From Certhia americana (lineage: Eukaryota; Chordata; Aves; Passeriformes; Certhiidae), in assembly GCA_018697195.1 (NCBI GenBank), contig JAGMWU010000029.1:238739-302738 (forward strand): 64,000 nucleotides of DNA, written 5' to 3'. Made by a program: the position numbers and the translations under genes. Below the pieces are notes generated by a model that did not search any database, had not been told where the DNA came from, and saw nothing but the letters and a program-made list of their open reading frames with translations. Numbering within the stretch: position 1 is the first letter of the stretch; every line of letters begins with the position of its first letter. Below are positions 23,735 through 33,562 of the stretch, piece after piece.

Positions 23735-23978
23735 AGGTGACATGGAGTGACCCTCTCCTCACCATTGGAACTTCTGAGGGACTTTTGCTCACTCTGGCTG
23801 CCTGTGACAGTAACTGCACCAAAGGGGAAAGTGCCAGTGGCAGAGAAAAGTGTGACTGAGTCTCTGGTTCTGTTTGTTGTTAATGCCATAGTTATTGTTG
23901 TTCTGTTTCTCTTGTTATACCCACTAGTAAAGAACTGTTCCTATCCTCATATCTTTGCCTGAGAGCCCCTTAATTTCA

Positions 23979-24009
<31 letters not shown>

Positions 24010-24138
24010 AATAAATAATAAATGAAATTGTAGCAATTTGGAAAGAGGGGGTTTACATTCTCCATTCTGAGGGAGACTCCTGCCTTCCTTAGCAGAGTTT
24101 CAAACTTAGGCAGGTGACATGGAGTGACCGTCTCCTCA
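23735..24138 (+). mobile_element. LTR fragment flanked by 27-bp direct repeats
   Basis: The inner part contains ACCAAAGGGGAAAGTGCCAG, ACTAGTAAAGAACTGTTCC, TCTTTGCCTGAGAGCCCC and a GGGGGTTTACATTCTCCATT block, matching the right part of the LTR ending at 13111 and the complement of the one at 32911. It ends TTTCAAACTTAGGCA at 24112. The flanks 23735-23761 and 24112-24138 are a 27-bp direct repeat with one mismatch (core GGTGACATGGAGTGACC). The LTR is 5'-truncated. A retroviral integrase makes only 4-6 bp duplications, so the flanks need another explanation. Confidence 0.7.
23978..24023. repeat. (AAAT)n microsatellite
   Basis: About eleven AAAT units expanded inside the LTR fragment, at the place where related copies read TTTCAAAATTATAA. 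It post-dates the LTR insertion. Confidence 0.95.
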
Positions 24139-25750
24139 TCACACAATCCATGAATTTACGTAAGATTTGTTCTAATGAGGAAACTCTGTGTTCACAAAAA
24201 AAAGAAGGAAAAGATCTTTTCCTATTTTCTTGTTCTGTGATGAGAGTGACAGCAATGCAGTAAATGGCCTGGAAAATTATAATGAAGGGGAAATCGACAG
24301 TTTGTTGTGAAAACACAAAACTGCAAAGCAGATTGAAGGGAGGAGGTGAAGCACTGTGGCTGTGACCGGTGAAACATCAGGGATTGTTTCTTGTACAAGT
24401 GTTTGGGTTTTCAGGACAGCTGAATTCCAGGAAGGAATTTAATGTAATTCACTTCTCAAGCCTTTTATGATTGTGTTCTTTTCTTTTAAAAAATGTTGGT
24501 TTAATGAGAAGCTTTGCATCCAAATGACTCAGGGGGGATGGGGCAGTGGCTTTTCCAGAGTCTCTTTCAGGAGTTTGAGGGTTTAGGTTTGTTTAAAAAC
24601 TCAGCAGGTTTTCACCCAAAATAAGATTTCTTTAGACAACTGATAGAATTTTTCTTAAGATACATGAAATTTCTTTTGGTGTCTTGGCTCAAGGCTTTTT
24701 ATTCTTGAGCTGGACATGAAGTTCTTTACAGAATAGGGTGCTCTGAGAGCACAGTGAGGCACCAACCAGGACAAAACTGCTCCTTATATTCCAAAATATC
24801 CCATATTTTCTGGAGTGAATACATGATACCTGCCCTTGATTTTGAACAGATATGAAATTAGAAATTCTCAGTCTCATTTGCTGTTCCCACTCTGTCCCTC
24901 TCCTTCTGTCACAGCACCATTAGTAAAGAATTAATAATAATAGGAATCAAGAGAGCTTAGAGGGAGTTTTATCCTTGCAGAACAACTTGAACAAATAAAG
25001 AAGAAAAAATCCATCTATTTTTGGGGTATTGACATTACCCGAGGTGCTCAGTAGCACACAGACCTCTGGCTTTCAGAGGGTGTCTCTCAGGTCTGCAGAA
25101 ATGAATCAGTAATTACAACATAATTGTTTAGAATAGCTATAATCTCCTCTCAGGTTTCTGTTTCCTTTAAGATAAATTTACTTCTCCACTCACTTTCCTA
25201 GCTGCCATTTCACTCCTTGCACCTGGATACCCAAAGAAATCCATCCTTAAATGAGATTTTACCTGGACTGCCAATATTTTATCCAGCTGGTTGGGTCCCT
25301 GAAGTTTAAGGTCCTGTTGATACTTCCCTCAGAATTTCCCTCTTGCTCAGACTTCGAAATTAGCCCCAAAAAGAGAAAACAAAACCCTCCAGCTGCAAAT
25401 TTTGGCTGGCAGCAGAACTGAAAGGGCTTTAAGAATCCCTTAAGAGGCATAATAAGCTCTCAGGGGGAGAGACAGGAGCCCTTTTTGGAGAAATCAGAAA
25501 TGCAGCTCAGAAAAGACTTGGGCTCCTCTTGCACTGGGGATGTGCCATCGGCAAAGGGCTTTTATTGAAGTAATAACAGGAACGAGCAGTGGGGAAAGAA
25601 GAAATGGCACCAAACACCAAATTAACCACATTTTTAGGAGTGTGAATCAAATGTTTGTTGTGTAGAGGTGATGCTGCATTACCAGTGAAAATTGACTTGG
25701 GTGACCCAGTGTCACCTCTGCTTTCCAAGATGCAGCGCCTGGAGAGAACT
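24139..25750. other. Unique AT-rich sequence, no gene seen
   Basis: No gene or interspersed repeat recognised over 1.6 kb. Open frames are all below 80 codons. Confidence 0.55.
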
Positions 25751-25985
25751 GTGGAATTACAGGATGGTTTGGGTTGGAAGGACCTTAAAGCCTATCCAGT
25801 GTCACCCCTGCCATGGGCAAGACACCTTCCACTATCCCAAGGTGCTCCAAGCCTCTCCCAACCTGGCCTTGGACATTCCAGGGACCCAGGAACAGCCACA
25901 GCTGCTCTGGGAGTTCCATCCCAGCCCTTCCCCACTCTCACAGGGAAGAATTTCCTCCAAATTTCCAAACTGAATCTACCTGAGG
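25751..25985 (-). mobile_element. CR1 LINE 3' tail
   Basis: GTGGAATTACAGGATGGTTT, GGGTTGGAAGGACCTTAAAG, CACCTTCCACTATCCCAAGG, CAGCCACAGCTGCTCTGGGA and TCACAGGGAAGAATTTCCTC form the reverse complement of a CR1 tail, about 235 bp. Open frames of 93-157 codons over this stretch are artefacts of the element. Confidence 0.9.
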
Positions 25986-27546
25986 ATGCTGAATCCCAGC
26001 AAATAAACAGCAGGAGGGAGCTGTGGAAAGGGGGCTGGGCCCAAATCACTTCGCTTGCCTGCTCCTGGACCCTTCCCGGGCATCCAGCCAGGAGGGGAAT
26101 GATCTGTTGGAACTCTTTCCCCAAATAATTGGAGATGTGAAGATGAAAAGAATGAAATCCAGGCTTTTGGTGTCCTGATAAACGTTTAATAGCGGGGTAT
26201 AAATGCCAATCTGATAAGGTGTTTAGTGAATTTAAATTCCATTGTTGACATTAATCCCTGGAGGAGGATTAGACTGCAGTGAACAGGAACCACTTGACTG
26301 CTGAATGGTGATGCTCATGCTCCTTTTGTGTTCATTAACAACACCATTTTAATTGATGCATCTCAGATCTTCTCAATGTCCAGCTGAATGGGTGTTCAAA
26401 CCTGCATGGTGGAGAGTGCATACACACTTTGCAAGTTGTGCTTTTATTTTTCTGAGCTTTCCTAAATGAATGCAAAGACAATGCACAAGCTCTTGTAAAA
26501 CTAAATTTAACATTAAAAAAATAAAAAAAGGAAGATACTTTTGATTTCCGTTCCCTTAGTTTTATCTGGAGAATGAATAGACTATTAAGGCTCAATATCC
26601 CTCTATCATCTCCTGCCATCAGGACAGGCAGGAAATAAGTACCCAAATCACTAAATTGCTTCAAAGCTGCTTGGCAACTGAAATTGCAAAATTGATCATC
26701 TGACTCCTTTATTACCTTTTTCAAAGCTGAGAAGAAGGCAGGGAAGCAGCTCAGGATTGTCACCAGGAGTAAATCCTGGTTCAGCCATCAGGACTTGATC
26801 AGAAAGACAGAATGCAAAATGTGCAGTAATTCCATCAATAATCATAAACCCATCTGGGCTTCCCTTTGGCTTTGTCTTTTCCACTCCCTTTCAGCCCTAA
26901 ACTCAGACTAAATGTGAATATAACTCAAACTTGGCTGGTTTTGTCCATGAGCACTTTCATATCCAAATATATTATTTTTGATGCACTGATTTTCTCTGTT
27001 ACCTTCTTTCTTTCACCAGGATTTTGTAAACTGGCCCTGGAAGAAAGGGAGACAAGTCCCAAGGACTTGGGACAGGCCTGTAGCTCATGCATGTAAATCC
27101 ATCTCTGCAGGACTGCAGGCAGAGAACCAGCTCAGATAATTACAAAAATTATGGAGAGATAGCTTTTCCAAGGCAGCAAAAATTGGGAGCTGAACTTTTG
27201 CTTTTCCCATCACCTTTTTCTAACCAAAGGCTCCTCTGTTCTTTCCAGAATGATCCAGATGTTTTATTCATTGTGCAGGTGGCTCAACTCTCTGTTCCTA
27301 AGAGCTCTTGAAATCTCTCCTTAGAGGTAGGAAATTACTTAGGGTATCTTTCGTGATTCGTGGATATTTCAGTGCATCCCAAAGTAGCTCTACAGCCCAG
27401 CCCAGCTCCATCCCTTCCTGCTGCTTGTCCCAGCCCCTGTTCCTCTGGTAATGTTAAATATTCCATGGTTGTAGAAACATCTGGTGCAGCAGGTAGGCAT
27501 CATCTCCAGCCTGGTGATTTTCCCAAATGCACTCGTTGTCCAGGCA
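25986..27546. other. Unique sequence, no gene seen
   Basis: No gene recognised. The longest frame (142 codons, - strand, 26335-26763) has no domain or family feature and a composition typical of AT-rich non-coding DNA. Confidence 0.5.
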
Positions 27547-27988
27547 TGTGGTGTGTTTTTCTTTAATGTGGGTTTGTATTGTAATTTCTTTAACAGATCG
27601 TTCCTGGTTTCCCCCAGGTCGGTTGGTTTGGTCCAAGTTTTCTCCTCCCTTTCCCACTTGTCTGTCAAGTTGTCAATCCTAGCAGATCCTGCCTTGAAGT
27701 CTAGCCCTTTGTATGTTCCTCGATGCAATATTGGTTCACTCAGGTTGTGTTCTCCCCTTCTCCCTCTTTGGTTGTAGTTCTGTGAGTCCCTCCTTTTGTT
27801 TAACCCTTGTTCAGCCCATATTGGTTGAAGAATTGTACTCCCCTCCTTGTACCTCCCCCTTTTAAAAAGATTGTGCACCGTGCTGGTTTTCGACTTTCGT
27901 CCCTGCCGTTTTCCAAGAATAAATTCCTTTGGGGAACCACACGAAAGATCCCTCCTTATTCTTTGCTCTGATCCTCGACGCTGTTACA
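27547..27988 (+). mobile_element. LTR of an ERVL-like retrovirus (5' LTR)
   Basis: It begins TGTGGTGTGTTTTTC and ends GACGCTGTTACA. A TATA-like TTTTAAAAAG lies at about 27860 and AATAAA at 27918-27923, with about 65 bp of R-U5 after it. The order TTGTACCTCCCC...GATTGTGCAC parallels the LTR at 6101. A primer-binding-site-like sequence follows two bases later, so this is the 5' LTR of what was a provirus. The 162-codon minus-strand frame across it is a shadow. The left boundary is less certain than the right. Confidence 0.65.
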
Positions 27989-27990
27989 TC

Positions 27991-28008
27991 TGGTACCATT
28001 GGTGAGAG
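27991..28008 (+). other. Candidate retroviral primer-binding site
   Basis: TGGTACCATTGGTGAGAG starts with the TGG that pairs with a tRNA 3' CCA end and lies two bases after the LTR terminus. The tRNA species cannot be named from memory. A related sequence occupies the same place after the LTR at 20031. Confidence 0.5.
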
Positions 28009-28240
28009 TAGCCTTGCTGCTTCTCTCTTCAGCAGCCCTGCTCTACCATCACCCAGACCCATTCTGGTCAGGGGATGGCAAATCTTGCAGCAATCTGGGA
28101 AAGGGCGACCTGGGGCTTTTTCTGCACCGTGGCACACGCAATTTGCCCCAGGAGTTTCCCTTTCTTTTTACTTTCCCCTGCTTCTTTCCCCACTTCTTTA
28201 CTGAGGAACTTTTTGCCTTGGGCAGGGGCTGATGGAACCC
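28009..28240 (+). mobile_element. Probable ERV leader fragment
   Basis: Downstream of the primer-binding-site candidate, the sequence CAGCAATCTGGGAAAGGGCG ... CACGCAATTTGCCCCAGGAG looks like retroviral 5' leader rather than unique host DNA, but I see no gag motif and no second LTR. The internal part appears deleted soon after. The right boundary is a guess. Confidence 0.35.
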
Positions 28241-28753
28241 CAGGAATTCTGTGCAATCAGTAAATGATGCAGAGCTCACAGAGGGGAAATAACTGACTTC
28301 TGGGGCTACTGCTCTTTTGGAGAGTGTTTTGTGACTGGAGCTCCCAGGCCCAGTCCCACAATGGGGCAGAGAACATTTGTGTTCATTCAGAGGCATGGGC
28401 TGGTTTGGGATTTTTTTATGGCAAGTGGGGTTATGGATTTTTTTTGGGGTGGTCCCATGTTTATACCCAAGTCCTGCACCTCAAAACCGTAAACCAGCCA
28501 CTAAAGAGACCAAACCACTCCTGCATGACCCTTTCTGTAGTGTATTTAAAGAAATATGATTTTCAGAAGAATAAAAATACAGGGAAGGCCAGATTCCCAT
28601 CCTGGGTGCTCACAGGATACCCTTCAGGTCTTCTGTTTCCTCTCTTCACAATGAGAATGAGGGTTGTGTCCTTCAGAGGAACGAGAAATTATAGATCTTA
28701 AACATTAAGAAAAATATTTTGCAAGCTCATAAAATTCTTGGAGTCCTTAATAG
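28241..28753. other. Unique sequence, no gene seen
   Basis: No gene or repeat recognised; a 125-codon + frame at 28324-28701 shows no family feature. Confidence 0.5.
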
Positions 28754-28995
28754 TAGAATCACAGAATCATGGAATTATCCTGAAATGGATGGGACCCAGA
28801 GGGATCATCCATCCAACCTCTGGCCCTGCAGAGATGTCCCAAAATCCTAAACACTCCTGGAGCTCTGTCAGCCTCGGGGCCGTGCCCATTCCCTAGGGAG
28901 CCTGGTCAGTACCTCAGCACCCTCTGGAGGAAGAAGTTTTCCCTAAAATCCAATCTAAATTTAGCAGCATATGCCAAGCCCTCCACCTGTTCAGA
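28754..28995 (-). mobile_element. CR1 LINE 3' tail, divergent subfamily
   Basis: AGAATCACAGAATCATGGAA followed by CATCCATCCAACCTCTGGCC, TCCCAAAATCCTAAACACTC, GGAGCTCTGTCAGCCTCGGG and AGCACCCTCTGGAGGAAGAA. This is the 'one-sentence' CR1 variant (lacking the CTTCCACTATCCCAGG block) in reverse complement. About 240 bp. Confidence 0.82.
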
Positions 28996-29845
28996 AAACA
29001 TCCCACAAATGTAAAAAATGCAGGTGGTCAAATGTGAGATTCTAAACAGATAAAAAGGGATTTCACTGGAGGCAGTGCAGCCTGATTTTCACAGCAGGTT
29101 CTGCTGGATCATTGAAAAATAATCTCATTTAGGGGTTTTATTCTTACAGCTAATGTTGGTTTCAGAAATCTATAGTTCACTGCTACATCTTTCCCAGATT
29201 TGTCTCTTAATTCACTTGCCCATGTGATGTCTCACATTTTAGACATCAGAGCTTTTCCTGGAATAAGGAAATATTACAAAGTTATTTGCAGTCATTCAGT
29301 GTTCCCTCCCCTAATGGATTATGTGGCACTTAGTGTGCACTTACTTCACTTTTATCTCTGCCCATCACCCTGGCATCGGAGTTTTTCCCATCACTACAAA
29401 ATCTCCTTCCCTGAAATGCTTCTGGGGAGAATGGAGGAGCTGTTTGCTTTGCAAAGCTTAATGAGGAGCAGCAGCTGCATTTCAGAGACTCTGAGCTCAC
29501 AGGCCACACCAAGGGTCTGTGTTTGGGTCTGGATGTGATAAGGGATCTCCAAGGACTCTTCCTCCAGTGCCTGTTTTCCCAGGGGTGATGTCACACAACC
29601 GGTGGGGTGCCTGGACCTGGTTGTGGTGCTCTCTTTGGGAGCTGCTGTTGGGGCAGTGCTGATCCCACAGGAGTTCCTCCCTCTCCTTGTCTAGGCTGCT
29701 AAAGGGGTTTCAACATCCAATGGCAGTTCCTTGGGATACTGGGAGGGTCACACTTGGAGTGGGAACACTTTAATGGAGGCTGCAAAGGTCTGTTTTCATT
29801 GCCTTTGGATCATGGAAACACAGAATCTTTATCTATTATTGTATC
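28996..29845. other. Unique sequence, no gene seen
   Basis: No gene or repeat recognised. The 112-codon + frame at 29200-29538 has no identifiable domain. Confidence 0.5.
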
Positions 29846-30105
29846 AGGGATTCCTGGAATGGCTTTTGTGGGAAGGAACCTTAAAACTCATTCAGTGTCA
29901 CCATGGGCAGGGACACCTTCCACTGTCCCAAGCTGCTGCAAGCCCTGTCACTTGGACACTTGGACACTTCCAGGGATCCAGGGGCAGCCACAGCTTCTCT
30001 GGGAATTCTATCCCAGCCCCTCTCCATCCTCACAGAGTGGGATTTTTTCTTGGCATCTACTTTAAACCTACTCACTTTCAGTTTGAAACCATTCCATGTT
30101 CTCTG
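29846..30105 (-). mobile_element. CR1 LINE 3' tail
   Basis: CAGGGATTCCTGGAATGGCT, GGAACCTTAAAACTCATTCA, GGACACCTTCCACTGTCCCA, GCCACAGCTTCTCTGGGAAT and TCACTTTCAGTTTGAAACCA form the reverse complement of a CR1 tail of about 260 bp. A 7-9 bp piece (CTTGGACACTTGGACACTT) is duplicated inside it. Confidence 0.9.
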
Positions 30106-31204
30106 AAACCTGAGGAACTGCAGGCTCCTGTGGAATTTATGGAGCACTTGGAGCCCATGGTTTAAAAGAGCAGTGCCAGGCACTCATCAGTCTGTTTGTG
30201 TCTCCAGTGTCTGTGTATTTCTCCTGGTAATTTGCAATCCTGTCCTTTCAGCGGGTGCTGTAAACCAAGCCTATCCCATATTACATCTTTTTCACTCAGA
30301 ATACGGGCACAGCCATGCTGTGTCACTTCTCTGGGAAGAGCATCTGTGATGACAATGCCACTTGAGCTCATGTCCCCTATTCCTCAGTCCTTTGAATCCC
30401 TCCAAAAACTGCCTCTTTAAACCAAACCCTCTGTGACCTTTCCAAGAGATCTGCAAAGTTTCCTCCCTGCCCCGGGGGTGTTGTGAAGCTTAATTAATGT
30501 TTGTAAAGTGCCACGAGCTCTTTGGATGAAAGTGCTGGGGCTTATTAATATTAATAATAACAGATGAGCCCTGGCAAGGCTCTGGTACAGTAGAATGAAT
30601 TAACATGAATCAAGCAATCAACAACAACAAATCAAGCCCGAAGCCGCGGGCAGAGCGTGCAGCTGGTGGGATGTGACAGCTGAGCCTGCTCGGCTTCTCC
30701 TCAGTCATTTCCATTGGAATTCAGACTGTCTCCTGTGGCCCCACAGCAGCCACGAGTCACCTGCTGCATAGATTTGCTTTTTCCAGTCCAGGCTTTTTGT
30801 TGTCATCCTCTGCGAGTCATCTTCAGCATGACCTGAGTCAACAGAGGACTTTTTGGGAGGTTCTGCAGGGACTGGGGGCAAATTTGATGCTGTTCCTATG
30901 GGGACATTGGCCCAAGAGAGGTTTTTTCCTTCTGCAGGGCTTTTGCCATGGTTCCCACTTCATTTATCCATCATGGATTTGTTCCTTCTACAAAGGAGTT
31001 GACTGGAAAAATAGAGGGAAAAAAAAAAAAAAAAGAAAGGCACAGAGACTGGATAATCTGCCAATGCCTTCCAGTGTATGCAAGGAAAAGTGGGATCCAC
31101 TTGCAGTACCTCAAGGGGGTTACAGGGGGCTGGAGAGGGACTTTTCACAAGGGAAATAGTCTTGGGAATAGTCTTGAGCTGAAGGTGGGAAGTTTTAGAT
31201 GAGC
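30106..31204. other. Unique sequence, possible regulatory block at 30470-30700
   Basis: No gene recognised. 30470-30700 combines AT-rich core motifs (CTTAATTAATGTTTGTAAAG, TTATTAATATTAATAATAAC) with a CpG-containing end (GAAGCCGCGGGCAGAGCGTG), a mix seen in conserved developmental enhancers. An A run at 31019-31034 breaks the sequence further right. Confidence 0.4.
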
Positions 31205-31408
31205 TATTGGGGAGAAATTTGTCCCTGTGAGGGTGATGAGCAGCTGGTGTGGAATACCCAGAGGAGCTGTGGCTGCCCCTCAATCCCTGGAAGTGTCCAA
31301 GGCCAGGCTGGAGCCACTAGGGACAGTGGGAGGTGTCCCTGCCTATGGGAAGGTTGGCACTGGATGGGATTGGTTCCTTCCCACCCAACCCATTCCATGA
31401 TCCCATAG
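31205..31408 (+). mobile_element. CR1 LINE 3' tail
   Basis: GGAGAAATTTGTCCCTGTGA, GGAGCTGTGGCTGCCCCTCA, GGAAGTGTCCAAGGCCAGGC, ACAGTGGGAGGTGTCCCTGC and a terminal CCCATTCCATGATCCCATAG on the + strand. About 200 bp. Confidence 0.9.
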
Positions 31409-32489
31409 TTTTATACGAACTAGGTCAAGTATTTTGGTCCTAAACCACATTGTTGCAGTTTCTGTGCCCTCCTTTCCTGACACAGGAGTGTGGAAGGGCC
31501 CAAATGGAGCAGAAATAGGCTCCAAAGATTTCACTCTCATCCATTGAAGTCACACAGTCCAAAACAACTGCTCCAGACCTGCAAAATCTGATTTTCTTAT
31601 CAGTCCCCTCTCCCTTTGCTCAACAAAATGCAGCAAGACAAGAGAAATTTGTGTGTATAAATTACAGAGTGAAAAGTTGCCATAACCTCTGTAGATCACA
31701 ATAAAAATCTGCTACACAGAAAAAGAAATGAGGAATCCTCAGGGCAATTTCCCTTGGAAAAATGGATGGAAAGGAATATCTATATTTTCTTGGATTATTG
31801 AGCACAAAATTGGGCTATTTAGGAAATAATGATCTATGGGAGGGGCTTGAAAGGTTTTCACTGTTCCTGTCTCAAAGAGCAGTTGCAATCATTTAATTGC
31901 TGTGACTCAGGATGGAGAGATTCATGCCATGGAAAATGCTGAAATTTCAAGAGAAAACTTCATGTGCTGTGGAGCAAGTTTGAATTCGTTGACTGAATGT
32001 GACCACAAAGTGTTCTCTCCTTGGATTTGTACAGAGCTTGTGAGAGCAAAAGGGATCTGGGAAGGAGGGGCTGTGTGGATTCAGCCTTTCCAAGTGTTCT
32101 CCTGAATTTCCAAGCTCTGCTCACTGAATTTCCATGTCCAGCCTGGGATTTGGCAGCCTCATTGGAGAACTGTTGGATTTATTTTATCCTGGCAACTTTT
32201 GCTTCACTCTGTGCAAATCTTTGCTTTAACACTCTTGGCATTTGGCAGGAGCTGACCCTGAGTTTCCTGTTTAATTAAGATAACTTGGATATGCAGTGAA
32301 GCTCTAACAACGGGTGAACAATTCCTCTTAACCTTCCTGCTTCTTCTCTTCCCAAAGTGTTCCTACCAGCCCTGGATTTGTAGTTACGGACATCACAGAT
32401 TTCCTTTGAAAGAGTTGAATTTTTATGCACTGACCCATTTTCCATGTTTTTTCCTGGTGTTATCATACAAAAACAAACATATCCTATGC

Positions 32490-32490
<1 letters not shown>
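31409..32490. other. Unique AT-rich sequence, no gene seen
   Basis: No gene or interspersed repeat recognised; open frames below 90 codons. Confidence 0.55.
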
Positions 32491-32495
<5 letters not shown>

Positions 32496-32558
<63 letters not shown>

Positions 32559-32620
32559 ATATGTATATGTTCATATATGTATATCTATATCTATATCTAT
32601 ATTATAAACATGTATATATG
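32496..32620. repeat. (TA)n-(TATG)n-(TATATC)n compound microsatellite
   Basis: About 39 bp of TA dinucleotides, then about six TATG units, then TATATC-type units up to the 5' truncation point of the CR1 copy at 32621. The Y/I-rich peptides predicted here come only from the repeat. Confidence 0.95.
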
Positions 32621-32835
32621 GAAGAAATTTCTCCCTGTGAGGGTGGGGAGGGCCTGGGATGGAATTCCCAAAGCAGCTGTGGCTGCCCCTGGATCCTGGG
32701 AAGTGTTGGAAGTGTCCAAGGCCAAGTTGGGTGGGGCTTGGAGCAGCCTGGGACAGTGGAAGGTGTCTAATTCCAGGGAGCTGGAATTACATGAACTTTA
32801 AGGTCCTTTCCAATCCAAACCATTCCAGGATTCTC
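32621..32835 (+). mobile_element. CR1 LINE 3' tail
   Basis: GAAGAAATTTCTCCCTGTGA, GCAGCTGTGGCTGCCCCTGG, GTGTCCAAGGCCAAGTTGGG, CTGGGACAGTGGAAGGTGTC and a terminal CCAAACCATTCCAGGATTCT, about 215 bp on the + strand. Its 5' truncation abuts the microsatellite exactly. Confidence 0.9.
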
Positions 32836-32910
32836 TCCATGATAATGCAGTCATTGTCCTCCTTTCCTGTCCATCCTTTAGGCTGACAGATACTCTGGAA
32901 GTTAAATTGC

Positions 32911-33534
32911 TGTTGTGGTTTGAACGCCAGGTGTCTGCTAAGGAAGGCAGGAGCCTCCCTTGGAATGGAGAATTTAAACCCCCTCCCTCACAATTATTAT
33001 AATTTTGAAATGAAGGGGCACTCAGGCAAAGATAAGGAAATAGGAATAACAGTTCTTTATTAGGGGAGCTAAAATAAACAATAAAACAAAAACACATGCA
33101 GCATGACAAACAAATAAACGAACAAACCCACTGACAGAGTCAGGATCCAACCTGTCCCCCTGTGGGGCAGGGTGTTGGTGGCAGTGCCATCCCATGGTGG
33201 CTGCAGTCCCAGTGGCAGATGTGGCTCTGCTGAAGTGATGCTCCCGGAGAAAGAGTGGAGTTTGTCACTGAAGGTCCAGTGGTGACAGATGGGCCTGGTC
33301 TATCCTCTGAGAATCCAGTGGAAAGGCTGCTTGGTGTTCCAACTCCCAGATTTTTATCCAGGTAGGAATACTTGGCTTCTCCCCCTGGCTGGAACATTTC
33401 CCAATGGGATGATGGAATTTTATCAGTGAGACTCACTGGCCCATGAGAAGATCTCTCCCTGGAGGGAGGATGGGTTGTAAGGAGATAAGAAAACTGCCCC
33501 AGCAGATTTTTTGACAGTTGGCCATTGACAGACA
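32911..33534 (-). mobile_element. Solo LTR of an endogenous retrovirus with target duplication
   Basis: On the + strand it begins TGTTGTGGTTTGAACGCCAG, then GTGTCTGCTAAGGAAGGCAG and AGGAATAACAGTTCTTTATT, and ends TTGACAGACA. So on the - strand it starts TGTCTGTCAATGGCCAACTG and ends CCACAACA, 624 bp long. ATTGC (32906-32910) and ATTAC (33535-33539) form a 5-bp target duplication with one change, as expected for ERVL-type elements. There is no internal sequence, so it is a solo LTR. It is the most complete member of the family also seen at 3911, 12343-13111 and 23762-24112. Confidence 0.78.
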
Positions 33535-33535
33535 A

Positions 33536-33562
33536 TTACACACACACATACACACACACCCA
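33536..33562. repeat. Short (CA)n microsatellite
   Basis: About 24 bp of CA with one T interruption (ACACACACATACACACACAC), directly at the right flank of the LTR. Confidence 0.9.

Noticed and set aside
26335..26763. 142-codon minus-strand frame
   Set aside because: Composition typical of AT-rich non-coding DNA and no domain; length is within chance for 64 kb in six frames.
27390..27878. 162-codon minus-strand frame
   Set aside because: It covers an LTR in antisense and extends into its left flank; no known domain.
33531..33562. Telomere-like or CA-rich recombination site
   Set aside because: It is only a short CA microsatellite next to the LTR.
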